64,000 bases of DNA from Mortierella hygrophila (GCA_015680625.1 JAAAXW010000154.1:33085-97084); one strand, 5' to 3'; positions 22,501 through 34,893 are shown, counted from the stretch's first letter. Program-made: numbers and translations. The notes: generated by a model from the sequence alone, not told the origin.

Positions 22501-25201
22501 TTCAAATGCAAATGGAGCACTGGAGGAAGGGACTCAAATGTCACACCCTTTTTTGCATCTTGGAGACCATGACCCTCTGCGTAGTATTGGTTGTCGCCAT
22601 CCAGTGTCTCCACTTTCACGTAGTCGACGAAAGAGTCTCTAAGAGTCGCACACCCCTTGACGTTCAATTGAATATCTAAATGATGGCCAAATATCAAGAG
22701 TTAGAAGCTTTCCTATGGACTTCCTTCATCGAAGTTGTTAAGCTCTATTGGACATTTACCGCAGAAGGTCTCTGTGAGAGATGACTCGTATTCGACGTTC
22801 AGACACTTAACAAAACTCTTGGTTTTTCCACCAAAGAGATACTGAATCGCCCCTTCAGCTTTGGTCCCCTAGAAACGAAATCGACAGAAGCGAATATTTA
22901 ACATACAAGGTCTCGTCGCAAAACACGCCACCAACATGAACCATATTACAAAGCGTTTCTTACCCTCATCTTCTGCTCCAAGTTTTCCTGAAGGACACGA
23001 TTGAACTCTTGGACATCGTGCTGTCGGAAGCTCTCGACCTCATCCCACCCGAACGACTGTGTCAAGTCCTTTGTCGACACTGCCTTCGAGCTGATCGACA
23101 GTTGGTAGAAGACGTGCTGCAGTGCAAGCGCCACAGATTGTGAGGGCTCTTCCTCGTCCGTGGCAATGTCGTATATCGCCTTGCGGAAGTAGTTGGTAAA
23201 GTAAAGCGACTGCAGCATCGAATTCATGTAACAGGTGGCGCCTTGATTCTCTAATCCAACAAAGCCCGTCGATGCCTTGGAGTCGTATCCATTTGACTCT
23301 TGCCACAGCAGACCCGTAGGATCCTTGTAGACACGGACATATGTCGAGATGACGAGTCGGTTATTGTTGAGAATGGAAATACCGCGGGAATCCCGAGCGC
23401 GTTCCAGATCCGCGATAGCGAAGAACTTGGTAAAGCCCCAGTCGGACTCGTCGTTGTTGAACCGGTGATGTGAGGCTGGTAAAAGAAATGATAACAATAC
23501 ATTAGCTTACGAGTGCTCTCCGAACGCATCGATGGACGACACCAGCGAGTCCAACAAACGACAAAAGCTTAGCCGAACTTACAGTTGGTGAAATGAACAG
23601 TGGGGTCATCGGGGCTAGAAATTATGAGCGCGAACTGAGCACACACATGCCAGCTGTCGTCTCCCTGAGGCTCAGCGGAGTCGAGGTAGACAGCAACTTG
23701 ATCGGTTGTATTATTGCCTCGAGGGAAAACAAGAAGTCGCCTACAGGGACGTAAGAGTGCAGGGCGATTTATTTAGCGACCTGAGGTTACATTTCCAAAC
23801 CACAAACATATGAACGACTGCAAAGGAAAACCTGACCGAGTGCACCTACCATCTGTACCCTCCAATGACGAATTCAGGGCTAGTAGTTCGTCTTTCCAGG
23901 CCAGCCCAATCGTCAATACGCCATTCGTGATATACGCACGTCCGTTCTTCCAGCTCTCCTTTCAGAGGAATGTGCTTCCGAGTCATCCACTCAGCTACGG
24001 TGCATTGAAGTAGATTGAATACCATTAGCATACTAGATACAAAAGAGGTGGATGTATCATAACCCCAAACATTATAAAAGGTGGTATACCATCATCACAG
24101 CGGTGAAAGACCTCGGGCGTTGCTTCTGCGGCATCATCATCGTCGTCCTCGTCTGATTCTCCATCATCAGCAGCCTCAGCAGCCTCAACAGCTTCTCCAT
24201 CTGCGGGAGCGTCTGCTGCTGGCACCTCTGCAGCGTCTACTGCTGGCACCTCTGCAGCGTCTACTGCTGGCACCTCTGCAGCGTCTACTGCTGGCACCTC
24301 TGCGGCGTCTACTGCTGGCACCTCTGCGGCGTCTACTGCTGGCACCTCTGCAGCGTCTACTGCTGGCACCTCTGCAGCGTCTACTGCTGGCACCTCTGCA
24401 GCGTCTGCTACTGGCACCTCTGCAGCGTCTAAGTTTGCGGCGGGTTCATTGGCAGCAGGTGCTTCGACTGCAAGGGCGTCGACGGCCGGAGCATCAGCTG
24501 CAGGTGCCTCGTCCCCAGCAGCAATGACCACAGCTGCATCCACGACTACAGCCTCTTCCGCTGGTACCCCATCAATTGCTGCTTCCTGAACGATGTTCTC
24601 CACGGGCTGAACTGCCTGCTCCTGATCTGCGACTACTTCCTGCTCAACGGACACAGCTGGGGCAACATTCACTGCCGCCGTCTGCTCAGTGGTTGCTCCG
24701 TCCACTTGTGACTGCTCTTGCTGTTCGCCAGGAACATTTTCCTGTGTATTGCCGTTGGTAGGAGCGACTTGTTCGTTCACCTGTTGTGCTTCGTTTGTTG
24801 GTTGTTCAGGTAACCCAGGCTGTGATTGTTGGGTAGGCACTTCGACTGTGAGGTCTGTTTGCACGGTCGGGTTGGCTTCCTGAGGTGGTGTCGTAGCTAC
24901 GACCGCCTCGGTCGGGTTGACTACCTGAGGCGGTGGCGTAGCTACGACTGCCTCGGTCGGTGTCTCCACTGCTGGAACCAGTGAGGCGACGATTTCCTGG
25001 CTATCGACGACGACTGGTGGTGGTTGTTGAGGTGCTTCTATAAGTGTGGTCTGGGTTTCTTGAGGCCCTGTCAATAGGCCTGGTGTTGGTTGTTCCTATC
25101 ATAGTTTAGTGTTAACAGTGTACACAAAGTTAAGCCATTGTTTCTCCTCGACACAGGTCTTGAAGAGGAGCGCTTGTCGTTTTCACATATCGGCCTACCA
25201 T
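19597..25201 (-). CDS. UBP15: Ubiquitin carboxyl-terminal hydrolase, USP7/Ubp15 type
   Basis: Cysteine protease that removes ubiquitin from substrates. I resolve 14 exons, all GT-AG, totalling 1,424 codons. Exon 1 is only the ATG (25199-25201); exon 2 is 24090-25095. Later exons are 23850-23994, 23583-23740, 22964-23475, 22760-22868, 22351-22675, 21621-22246, 21329-21512, 21131-21239, 20912-21021, 20380-20797, 19831-20269 and 19597-19727. An N-terminal low-complexity region (about 1-335) rich in Ala, Val, Pro, Gln and acidic residues carries nine octapeptide repeats. Then come a MATH/TRAF domain (about 336-480) and the USP core. The catalytic Cys is about residue 518 (NQGATCYMNSMLQSL), the His about 765 (NRGHYFALL), and the Asp lies in WYRFNDD. 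A long ubiquitin-like C-terminal region follows. The domain order matches USP7; the extended repetitive N terminus is unusual. Confidence 0.96.
24209..24424 (-). repeat. Coding minisatellite: nine 24-bp units in UBP15
   Basis: Nine head-to-tail 24-bp units read in frame as the octapeptide AEVPAVDA, with edge variants such as VAD and AAD. Only scattered substitutions separate them. The unit is a multiple of three, so copy-number change would keep the frame. It lies in the disordered region before the MATH domain. Confidence 0.95.
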
Positions 25202-25714
25202 TGAGTTGAAGTTTGTTGGGCGTATAAGAAGAAGTAGGGTTTTGTGTCGTTGTTGCTGGGGGGCGGAGGTGAAGTGTAAAAGGGTGTCTTGTGTGCGCGT
25301 ATGCTGCGGCAAAAGAGTAGTGACGGAAAAAAAGAAAAGTGAAAAGGTGGAAGGTGGAGAGAAAGGGTGAGGGCGTTGGGCGGACGCGCCCTTTTGTTTG
25401 CTGCGGTGGTGAGAAGGAAAAAAAAAAGGTCACAGCCGAAGGAGTGGCGCGACAGTGGTGGGAAAGGACAATGGGTGTGGAATGAGTCAACAAGGAATTG
25501 AAAAGAAACGGATGGAACAACAACGGAAAAGAAAGGTAAAGGGGCAGAGTAGGGTTAGCGAGGGGAAAAGGGGAAGGGGAAGGGAAGAGGAGTGGAGTGA
25601 GTGAGGAACAGGGGCCACTTGCGACTGGTGAACGGCGAGGGAGATGTATCACGTGTGAAGTTTGCACCGCCCAACCTTTTATTCGAGAGGAAAAAACGCA
25701 TGGTGTCGAACACA
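25202..25714. other. UBP15 promoter and 5' leader
   Basis: 513 bp between two same-strand genes. It is purine-rich on plus (pyrimidine-rich on the transcribed minus side), with a CACGTG near 25648. No gene seen. Confidence 0.6.
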
Positions 25715-27604
25715 CTAAGGCGTCTTCTTCTTCTTCTTGGGGGGGCCAAAGATGCTGTCTATCTCAGACACAGTCGCCTTCTTCTTGGGCTTCTTGATCG
25801 ATCCAAATATATCGTCAATCTCCTTCTTGTCCTTCTTGTCTTTCTTGTCCTTGCGCACATTGCTCGGATTGTTGCTCTTGGTGTCAGACAAAGGCGACGC
25901 GGGCATCGATACAGATCCTCCTCTGCTGGCTGACAAAGACGACGACCCCCGCTCAAAATCAAAGATCGAGTCAAAATTACTCTTGGATCCCGTACTGCCC
26001 TTGCCCATTGTGCTGAACCCTGATCCTGGTGTTGATGGGGCAGACGACATTGGCGACGAACTGTTGGAGACTCCTGTTCCTGACCCTGCTGGTTTCTTGT
26101 CCTTTGACTTTTGTTTTTTCTTGCTTTTGAAGATGTCGTCCAGGTCAGGTAGAACCTTCTTTTCCTGCTTCTTTGCGTTGCTAGGCCTACTGACTGCCGT
26201 TGACGACTTTGACCCGAAAATAGTGTCGAGCTCGTCCAGGAGATTGCTATGTGGATCCGAAGCTTCAATCGTGACCTGTCGATCCTGAGTACGCTCAGGT
26301 TCCAGACTCGGAGATCGACTCGATAGTTTGTGTTTCCGTGTTGAGGATGATCTGGGGGAGGGGCTTGAAGTTAATGCTGAATCTGCCGTCAGCGCCGAGG
26401 GTTTCAATTCCCTCCGTTGAATGACTTCGCCCAGATCCGATACTGGTGCTGCCAGCGTAGGCGGTGCTGGCGATTGATCGATTGGCTGGTACAGTGGTGT
26501 CGATGGCGGTTGGGTATCTGGGATGTCGGGTGAGTTGGTGACAAGTACGCTGTCAATTGATTCCGGAAGTTGCCTCTCATAGTCTACCTCCCCTACGAGC
26601 GTCTCCTCCTTGGGAAATGTTTTCATCCATGACTCCAGAAGTCTGTAACAGTCCACGTATTCCTTTGCCCATGCTTTCGAGAGGAGCGACAGTCTACTGC
26701 AGAGTCCAATCGCAATCAACGCAAACGCCATGAACTGTGTCTTGGACATGAGTTGATAGAACGCCCTATCACGCGGCAACATACTACAGATTAGTCACTC
26801 CTATGAAAGGTACGGAAAAGATCATATCTTCTTAGCCTTGGTTTCAACGTACCCGTATGTTTCATAAAGCGCAGACTGGAGTTTCCGTAACAAGAGTACT
26901 CCTCCAATGATTCGAGTCATCGTGAAGGCTACTGCTGACCGGTATGGTATAGAGTCCCATTGACTCTTTGACGTTAGCGACTTCAAACTACAATGACATG
27001 ATATGTGTATTAGTTACATGTTGTCATATGCCTAACCATAAAAAGGACATTGTATATATATATCACAGCTGGTGAGTCGCAGTTACCTTCTGCCAGAGTA
27101 AAACTTTTGTACAAATTCGTCAATCAGTCCGGTTACATTAAGTTCCTTGATACGAGCCACAATGCGCCGACACTATGAATGTGCAACAAAACAGTATGTG
27201 AGAAATCGATTGCGGAGAGCTGTAAGCAGTATCTACAAGACTCGAAGTATTTTCAGGCGTCATACTTCGCCGAGGCGCTGAAAGTATCCTGCTTGTCTGT
27301 GTTGGTTCTTGTTCTTGTAGTGCATTCTGTCGAGGATAGCGACTTCATCCCAAAACTCGTTCTTGTGGAAGCATTCTCGAAGGAAAAGGAGCTGCTGGAA
27401 GTTGGTGCTGTGATCGGGCGAGTTGCGGAGGGCTGTGCGAGGTAAGAAAGTTTTAGGTGATCGGTCGCTTGAGGATGAGGTAGAAAGGGGCGAGAGGAGT
27501 GATGCATTCAGTCTCCCTGGGCCTGGAGGCAATGTGGCGGTAGAAGGAGGTATGAGAGTCCGTTGTTGAAAGAGAGGGAGGGCGACGGGATCCTTGGTTG
27601 CCAT
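25715..27604 (-). CDS. NEPRO/RMP1-like nucleolar protein with lysine-rich C terminus
   Basis: Four exons: 27266-27604, 27087-27172, 26853-26987 and 25715-26783 (542 aa). The N-terminal half has FWDEVAILDRMHYKNKNQHR, CRRIVARIKELNVTGLIDEF and a hydrophobic helical part (LMSKTQFMAFALIAIGLCSR). These resemble the nucleolus-and-neural-progenitor N-terminal domain shared with yeast Rmp1, an RNase MRP subunit; that match is from memory and moderate. The C-terminal half is disordered, Ser/Pro-rich, and carries three short (D/S)xIFG/K-type motifs: DTIFGSK, DDIFKSKKK and DDIFGSIKK. It ends in IFGPPKKKKKTP, repeated acidic-IFG-Lys modules that could be nucleolar targeting or binding motifs (inference). 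ATG 27602-27604 was chosen as the first in-frame Met before the conserved region. Confidence 0.7.
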
Positions 27605-27748
27605 GTTCAGTTGGGTGAAGAGAATGAATGCGAATTGGGCGAAGGGCGATTGATTCGTTGCTGAACCAAACAACACAAGAGAGAAAGAAAAAAAAAAATG
27701 AAGACGAAAAACATGCTCAGCAAAAGACAGTCCGCACAGCAGACTTCA

Positions 27749-27754
27749 TTTATT
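27749..27754 (-). terminator. Candidate polyadenylation signal of the J-domain gene
   Basis: TTTATT on the plus strand, 17 bases past the stop codon at 27771. It would leave a very short 3' UTR before the next same-strand gene. Confidence 0.35.
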
Positions 27755-27770
27755 GGTTCATGATGCGTCT

Positions 27771-28972
27771 CTACGCGGTCTTGCGTTGCCAGAGTCGGCG
27801 CTGAACAGCGTTCCGGGTCTCGTTTAGTAGCTGGTCCTGCGTCAAGCGAGAGTCAAGAGCCATCATGCCCATCTGGCGCTTCAGCTGGGTCATACACTCC
27901 TCGTCGCCCCTAAACACATCAAACACGCTCTGCAACTGACCAATTGACTCGGCGTCTATATTCAACATAAAATAATAACAAATCTCTGATGAGTCGCCAT
28001 ATCTTGTACATGCACTTAATTGAGACTAACATTTTCTCCATGACGAATGAAAACTTACTTGAAATGGCGGTAAGGAGCTCAAGACGGTCGATCAACTCCT
28101 TGGTGTTGCTCTTTTCCTGCTCCTTGGAAGGGACCAAGATGGGTCCAATTTGCGAGATGGCGATGAAGCTTGACACAAAGATCTGGTGAAGGATAATGAC
28201 TTGCTCAAAAGTGACACGGTTGGGCATGATCCAGGATAGTATCCAGTGGGGCTCCGGACGCGTCACCATGATCAGCTCCAGTGCTGCCATGCTGAAGAGC
28301 ACAACAAATCGCCAGTAACGCCCAAATTGGCCCTTTCCGACCACACTCATCAGGGTGAGGACAAGTCCAGAGCCAAAGTAGAAAGGGTAATAGGAAGTGA
28401 GACCGTAGTTGACAAAGTCCCTGTTGGTTTTGCAAGTCGAGCAAATGACCACCTCGGGTCCGAAGCGGTCATACGCGATTTTCAGGACAGGGTCGCTTAG
28501 AATGTCGTGTGCAGCTCGGATCCTGACAAACGTGTCTACAATGGTTGAAGGAATATCGCGGTCAGTCAAAATCCTGAATAGCAAGTAAATATGAGGTCCT
28601 ACCCACAACACTTCGAGGTCAAGCAACGTTACCTTGACCAACTTGTCCAACCTTGTCGGGGTGATAGAGCAGGGACGCTTTCCTGAAGTTAGTCCTAAGC
28701 TGCTTTTGCGAAAAGGTATGAATGCCAAGGTCGAGGTATTCATAGGCGTTGGTGGGTAGGGCCCTATCGACTTCGGCGATCGTGTATGCGAGGTAAGCAA
28801 GTACCACGCCACAGTAGATGCGGTTGTAGTGTCGGCGGTACTTTGGGGTATTGGCGGCTGGTTTGGCAGCCGAGTTGACGGGATACTTGATGGCATACCA
28901 GATGCTTTGAATGACGTTTGTGACGAAGGAAGGGAGAAACGCCCATCCGGCGAGACCCACATAGTTTTCCAT
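27771..28972 (-). CDS. J-domain (DnaJ-type) multi-pass membrane protein
   Basis: Three exons: 28633-28972, 28059-28535 and 27771-27955 (333 aa). It starts MENYVGLAGWAFLPSF, and a helix (YCGVVLAYLAYTIAEVD) precedes the J domain. That domain has YLDLGIHTFSQKQLRTNFRK and the HPD tripeptide in LLYHPDKVG, needed to stimulate Hsp70. It continues as RIRAAHDILSDPVLKIAYDRFGPE. Three or more further hydrophobic segments follow (GLTSYYPFYFGSGLVLTL, YWRFVVLFSMAALELIM, VIILHQIFVSSFIAISQ), then a soluble tail. The layout fits fungal ER-membrane DnaJ proteins that recruit Hsp70; the compartment is inference. The frame stays open upstream without an ATG, so the first Met, aligned with the conserved GWAFLP block, was taken as the start. 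Divergent from the USP48 gene. Confidence 0.88.
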
Positions 28973-29290
28973 GAGAGGATCGAACGGCGCGATGAGATAT
29001 GGGTATCCGGCGCGGCGAGGTGTGAGGATGGTAAGAAAGTAAAAGAGAGATGATGAATACGAGGTTGGATGCCTCACTTGGGACTTTCATATGAACGCCC
29101 TATTGCGAGTCACGCGCGAAATTTCCCAGAACAAAAGGCTCATGTGTGGAGCATGCACTTGAACACGTCTTTTCCCTCCCTAAAGTTCTTCTTCATTCCT
29201 TCATCGCCATTCAAGAGCCGCCCTCACTCCTTGACGTCATTCAAGTCAGAAGCTGAAGCTATTGCCACCCCTGAGAAAGTCATTTCCGCC
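28973..29290. promoter_or_regulatory. Shared divergent promoter, J-domain gene / USP48-like gene
   Basis: 318 bp separate two divergent start codons, so control elements for both genes must lie here or in their leaders. A Ser/Lys-coding stretch runs into USP48 in frame but contains no upstream ATG. No TATA box is obvious. Confidence 0.55.
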
Positions 29291-32200
29291 ATGCCTCCGA
29301 TTACAAAGAAGGACAAGCAGTGGCAGTTTATCGAGGACGAAGTCAGGGAAGTGGATGATTTGACCATGGACCACATCCGGGATATCTACGGGCTGGGACC
29401 GCTTAGAGAGACTGGAGAGAATGGCTCATCTACGACTACTGAACCTACTGGAAAGAAGGTCGGAGGCGCATATCCTTATTGCGGCAACCGATACAATAGC
29501 AACCCTTCAGGATCTCCTATGGTGGCCAAAGGGAAGACCAAGAGTACCTGCACAGCTGCCAGATGCAAAGATGGGAACCCTCACTGCCTGAACTACATGG
29601 GGCAAGAACAGTGGGAGAAAGAAGGTAGGCACACTCACCAGCGCCAACGTTGTTGCTTGCCATTTCTCAGCGTGAAAGTACCTATGGGCGAGAGGCTGTA
29701 CTTACGACGTCAAATATTCTCTTGTTTACACAGATGCATTCGACGAGTACCATGAGGCCTTCAGTAGCAAGACGGATCCAGAATTGTCCAAGCGGAAACC
29801 AGACTGTCCAGCAGGGATGAAGGTACAACTTGAGCAAAGGACAACGCGTGGGACGAAATTATATGGACGTTTCACTGACCATAACCAATATTTTAAACGG
29901 ATTAGAACCTCGGAGCAACTTGCTATGCAAACTCACTCCTCCAGGTCTGGTTCCACGACCTGACCTTCCGCGATGCTATATGTCGATCTCGCTTCAGGAT
30001 CGATGCTGACAAGTCTTCGGTACAGATACTGCGAGAGATATGGGCTCGATACTTTTCGATGGATTGTGTGTCGTTGATCATCATTAACAATTCTTTCTCG
30101 CTCTCCAGGATGCGCTGTATCAGCTCCAGCATCTATTTGCTCTTCTCGACTACGGCACCAAGAACACATACAACCCTCTCTCGCTTGTGACATCCCTCAA
30201 ACTGGACACCAACATGCAACAGGATGCGCAAGAGTAGGCATCGACAATATGACTGGAGTCACATAAAACATCGCCTTGGGTATCATTACAAGTAGCAAGT
30301 CAGTGAAGCTCACATTGATAGATTACCTTATGTTGGTCTTTAGGTTCTGCAATCTCTTCATGGCGCTGATCGACAACCACTTGCAATCCCAGGAAGATGC
30401 ATATTTGAGGTCTTTCATCAAGGACCAGGTTCGTAGACTCGATCATTGATCCACTCGCTCAAAGGTGGCGCAGAAGAAGAAATGATACTTTTGCTGACAA
30501 TAAGCGATACTTACCTATCGGTAATAGTTCCAGGGCCACTATTCCTACATCACCACCTGCAAAAGATGCAAAAGGTCCTCCGTGAGGGACTGCACGTTTT
30601 ATGAACTGATGCTGAACATTAAGGAGAACCACAGCCTTATGGATTGCTTCAATGAGTTTGTCAAGGCCGAGGAACTTGTCGGCTTGGACAGGTAAGCAAA
30701 TCAAAATCATGGAATGATGTCGACTCAGGCCATGACCTTTCAAACGGGGAAGGTGATCCGTAGGTTACTCAGGCTAACACCGTAAGTGACCGAACAAAAT
30801 AGGTACTCGTGCTCGTTCTGCGAGTCGCTCCAGGATGCTACAAGAGAGATCAAGTTGGACATCCTGCCCAAGGTATGTCCGAGATAGCCACTGAAGCTGT
30901 TGATGCAAAACAATAAGCACTACGACGTGCAAGGATTCTCCGACTGCAAGTTATTTACACTCACCTCATTCGAGTAGGTCCTGAACATTCAGCTAATGCG
31001 GTTTGTGTACGATGCCACGACTTCAACAAAAAAGAAGTCAAAGGACACAATTCGTTTCCCTTTGACGATCGATTTTTCCAAACTGACGGGATCACAAACC
31101 TCGACACTGTACGACCTCTCTGCCGTGCTGGTTCACAGCGGGCCAAGTGCCCACTCTGGTCACTTTATTGCACATGTCCTGGACAAACGGTAAGTCTCCT
31201 TTAGTAAGCTTCTCCTCTCAACTATTAGCATAAGGTTCAGTAACTTACGCCAGTTTCCATATCGTTCGTATTAGGTTAAACAAGTGGTTCGTTCTGAATG
31301 ATGAGGAAGTTACACCATTCGACTCGACTGTGTTCGATCCACAGGACTATGCCGAGACTGGTTCCGAATCAAAGGCCAAGAAGAAGACCATAAAAGCAGG
31401 AGCATCTGATGCCGATCGACTTTTGAAGTATGAACGGCATTTCGCAATGCGGCGACTTCCGTCTGCTCTGCATGGTTTTGTTCATACAAGCGACAATCGT
31501 ATGCTGACATTTCCCGTTGTCTTCTAAATAGCACTCTTTCGTCTCGGAACGCGTACATGTTGACCTACACAAGAAGGACATCAGAGCCATCGGTCACACC
31601 CAGAAAGCCTCCATTCGATATCCTTGACCTTGTCATGGCAGACAACGCCGATTTCGACAACGAGCTGAAGGATTACACCGAACTGTAGGTGCATCGGTGA
31701 TTGCCACCCTTTTATGTTGATTTTCACGAAGAGGCAAGTTCTCTGTCTGACAACTGCTTTTGCCTACTTATTTTAGCAAAGAGAAAACCAGGGTCAAGTT
31801 TGAGCAAGCTCGAGAAGATCGCCGAAAAGTCTATTGCTGCTGGGATGTCAACGATGATGAGGTGAGGTCTTGGTTATGGAGATTGGTAGTTCGTCTTTTC
31901 TTTCATATTATGGTATACCTCGATCCCTGACAGTAATATCGACGCATGATAGGAAGACAGCTGTTACGTTTCTTCAGCGGCCCTCTCAAAATACATGCAG
32001 CTGGAAGGAGGTCGAACGTCGGAGGACGGATCTCTGCGAGAGAATTCCACCACTGTCGATCTGGACAGTCTTGCCGTGGCCTGTGAACACCAAAATCTGT
32101 GTCCTACTGCTGTTTCAAAAAGCAAGCGTATCAGCATGGTAAGAGCACATTTACTGCGATTTCATGCTCGCTGTTACGTGGTTGAAAGGACAACGAAAGA

Positions 32201-34488
32201 CACGAACCTAACTGAAAGTCGTGGCCATAGTATGCCCAGTGCCTATTGGCTGAGCAAGGCGTCAGGATCGATCCGGTTCTGACTCCAATGGACGTTTGTT
32301 TGCCATGCTCACGAAACTTGTTCCAAGGTGCGTTTTTCTTCATTGTAACTACTTCTAGGTGGATCCAAGTTTGTCATTGGCACGCTAAGTGTTTTCTAAC
32401 CTATCCAATATCGCCACTATTCTAGACAAGTGGTACCACATCATGCACAGACAAGACATTGATGCGATAAAAAAACTTACCAGTGGAAAAGGTAAACTTT
32501 CGCCAGCTTTCTGGATATCGAAACCATGGATGACAACCTGGCAAAAAGTCTCCCCTGAATTCCACCACCCCCATACGTCCACGGCCGCCGATCCCAGTCC
32601 TTTGTCAGAGCCATACTTGCATGATGTTTTCTGTGAGCACTCCAACCTCAGCGAGGACAAGTCTCGTCGCAGAGCCATCAGCAAAAAGGTAAGTTGAGTA
32701 TCCAAGGTTCTTGATGTTGTTCCCGCATTCTCACTACATTCTTCAGAATCCTAATACCTTCTTTCTCTTTGATGCCTGATAGTGCCTGAAAAGGCTTACC
32801 GAGATCTTTGGACCAATGGAGCTGCCAAAACACGATGACCCTGAGTGCCAAGAGTGCAAAAAATCAGCCGATCCCTACGGATTTTTTGCCGCAGCCGCAT
32901 TAGAAAAGGTAATCAACATCGATCTATTGCGCTCATCCACCTCACAAATGTTACAGACTACCTACTTACCTGCTCATTTCATTTTTCTCATCATAACAGG
33001 ACGAGCTGAGAGGCATGAACACTCATGGAGTTCCAAATGATATAGTACAAGGAGAGCGATACTACGCAGTGTCAAGAGGTTCGTCTCAGATGTGCTTTGG
33101 TGTAAACGCTGCGGAACGGTGCACCATTGGTCATTCCACTGCTGGCCTATTTTCATTCAATTCATATGTTTGATTCCTTTTCTTTGCTTCCATAGATTTC
33201 ATGAAAAGATGGATGGGCTTCACCAAAGATCCTGTTAAGAATGAGCGACCGAAGATACTTGACAACAGTGGTCTCCTCTGCAAGCACGACCTGTTCCTGT
33301 TTGACCTCAACAATCCGGCAGACAAGAAACACAACGAAAATGTTGTTGTCATCAGGGAGGGCGAGTGGTCATACTTCAGGTCAATGTAAGGAGTCTACGA
33401 CTATGGTCATTACACCTCTACTATGCCCCGGCGTTGTTGTTTTTTGCGTACTCCAGCTGAGAAACTTGTTCGCTGACCCACCGCTGATAAATACTATTTG
33501 CCACTCGACTTTTTAGATACGGAGGAGGACCCGATATTGTCATCATTAATCAAGAGTCTGTGGAGGGCGATGACAGTTCTACGCACGATCATGTATTTTC
33601 CACCGTGCAGTCGACTCCCGCTCATTGCCCAGAATGCAGGTACGAAAGGTGTGGATGTTGACTACTTGCTATTGACAGCTAATTTTAGTGGAGTTAAAAC
33701 AAGCAGGCTCACGCCCTTTTTTTCTCTTGGGACAATGTAGAATCCTTGATTTCTCAACGACGACGTTGACTGTTCGGATCTATAAGGCCAACGAGTTTGT
33801 AATCAACGACGAGTCATCCTCCACTCCTGCGAGCACTGATAATTCGCAAGCCCCAACTCCTACCAACGACACCCCACCTTCGGATACCACCACGAACGCC
33901 AAGTCCAAGCGGAAACAGGTACCAGCTCACGGCTCCACAGGAACACGCCAATCGAAGCGTATCAGAACTGGCAAGGTCCACTACGATGAGCGCAGTTTTT
34001 CAGAAGTTAGCAAGGACACCACTGTCTTGGACCTAAAGTTGAAGGCAAGTTTACTCTTTGCTCATTTACTATTGCTCGACATCGTGTGCAAGTCCAGTTT
34101 GTCTCATTGAAATGTACTTCTGTATCCTGTCCCGAATTACAAACAGATTATGGAGCTCAAGGGCACTTTTCCTCTGTGCCAAAAGCTGCTATATGGAAAG
34201 GTCGAGCTGGATGACAACGAGAAAACAATTGCAGAGCTGGCCATTCCTCCCGGCACGGTGTTGAATGTCCTTACATTCGATCAAGACGTGGATGGCCTCG
34301 ATCTTGACACATTCCACAGTAAGTTTTTGCTTCGAGAGCGCGTCGTTGTTTTGCCTGTGGACGTGTTTTTCCTGTGGGAACCAGTCACTGACCGTGAGGT
34401 GGCTCCTTATTTTCCTGTAGATGACACACCTCCCTCTGGCGATGCTGGAGGATTCAGCGGCACAGGCCTCTCTAAGAACTGGTTCTGA
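29291..34488 (+). CDS. USP48: Ubiquitin carboxyl-terminal hydrolase, USP48-like
   Basis: Twenty-one exons, the most in the window, spliced to 1,063 aa; the first is 29291-29624 and the last 34421-34488. Catalytic Cys is near residue 147 (NLGATCYANSLLQVWF), followed by NMQQDAQEF. The two Cys pairs of the USP zinc site follow (CKRC, CSFC), then the catalytic His near 389 (AHSGHFIAHV) and KWFVLNDEEV. After the core come DUSP-type segments (FWISKPWMTTWQKVSP; RDFMKRWMGFTKDP), a Cys-rich insert (CLPCSRN) and a Lys/Arg-rich linker (KSKRKQ, RQSKRIR) that may be a nuclear signal. A C-terminal ubiquitin-like domain (LLYGKVELDDNEKTIAELAI) leads to the tail GGFSGTGLSKNWF. Human USP48 has the same order and a related Gly-rich tail. 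The intron after exon 19 uses a GC donor (34045), the only non-GT donor I found. Known USP48 is nuclear; that location is inherited, not seen. Confidence 0.93.
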
Positions 34489-34849
34489 AGGGAATAAGAC
34501 AGACAAGGATATGACGATAGGGAAGATACGAAATAGGTGCATTTTGGCGTTTTCATGTCATAATAACAGCTTGTCAATTTTCACTTGCGATTTTATTGAA
34601 ACTATCATGTGGTGCTGTTGGTCGATCTTCTGTTCCCCCTCCCCTCACCTTGGTCGTTGGACGACTTTCACATCCAACATTAATGACCATTTTTGAATAT
34701 ATCGAGTCGATGTGTCCCTCCTTCTTTATTGTTCACGATCGTCTCTACCCCTCTGCCTACTGTATGTATATGTGTCCCTGAATGCCCGTCCGACAAACTA
34801 TTTTTTTTATCAGTTGATCAAACATACGACGCGTCTAACGCGTCTAACA

Positions 34850-34855
34850 AATAAA
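34850..34855 (+). terminator. Candidate polyadenylation signal of the USP48-like gene
   Basis: AATAAA about 360 bases after the stop codon. No nearer canonical hexamer was seen. Confidence 0.3.
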
Positions 34856-34893
34856 GAAATGATGTCTTTGTTCCGCGCCTCCTTTTTGTTTGA

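Noticed and set aside
24209..24424. CRISPR-like regular repeat
   Set aside because: Units are directly adjacent 24-mers without spacers and are read in frame as a peptide repeat within UBP15.
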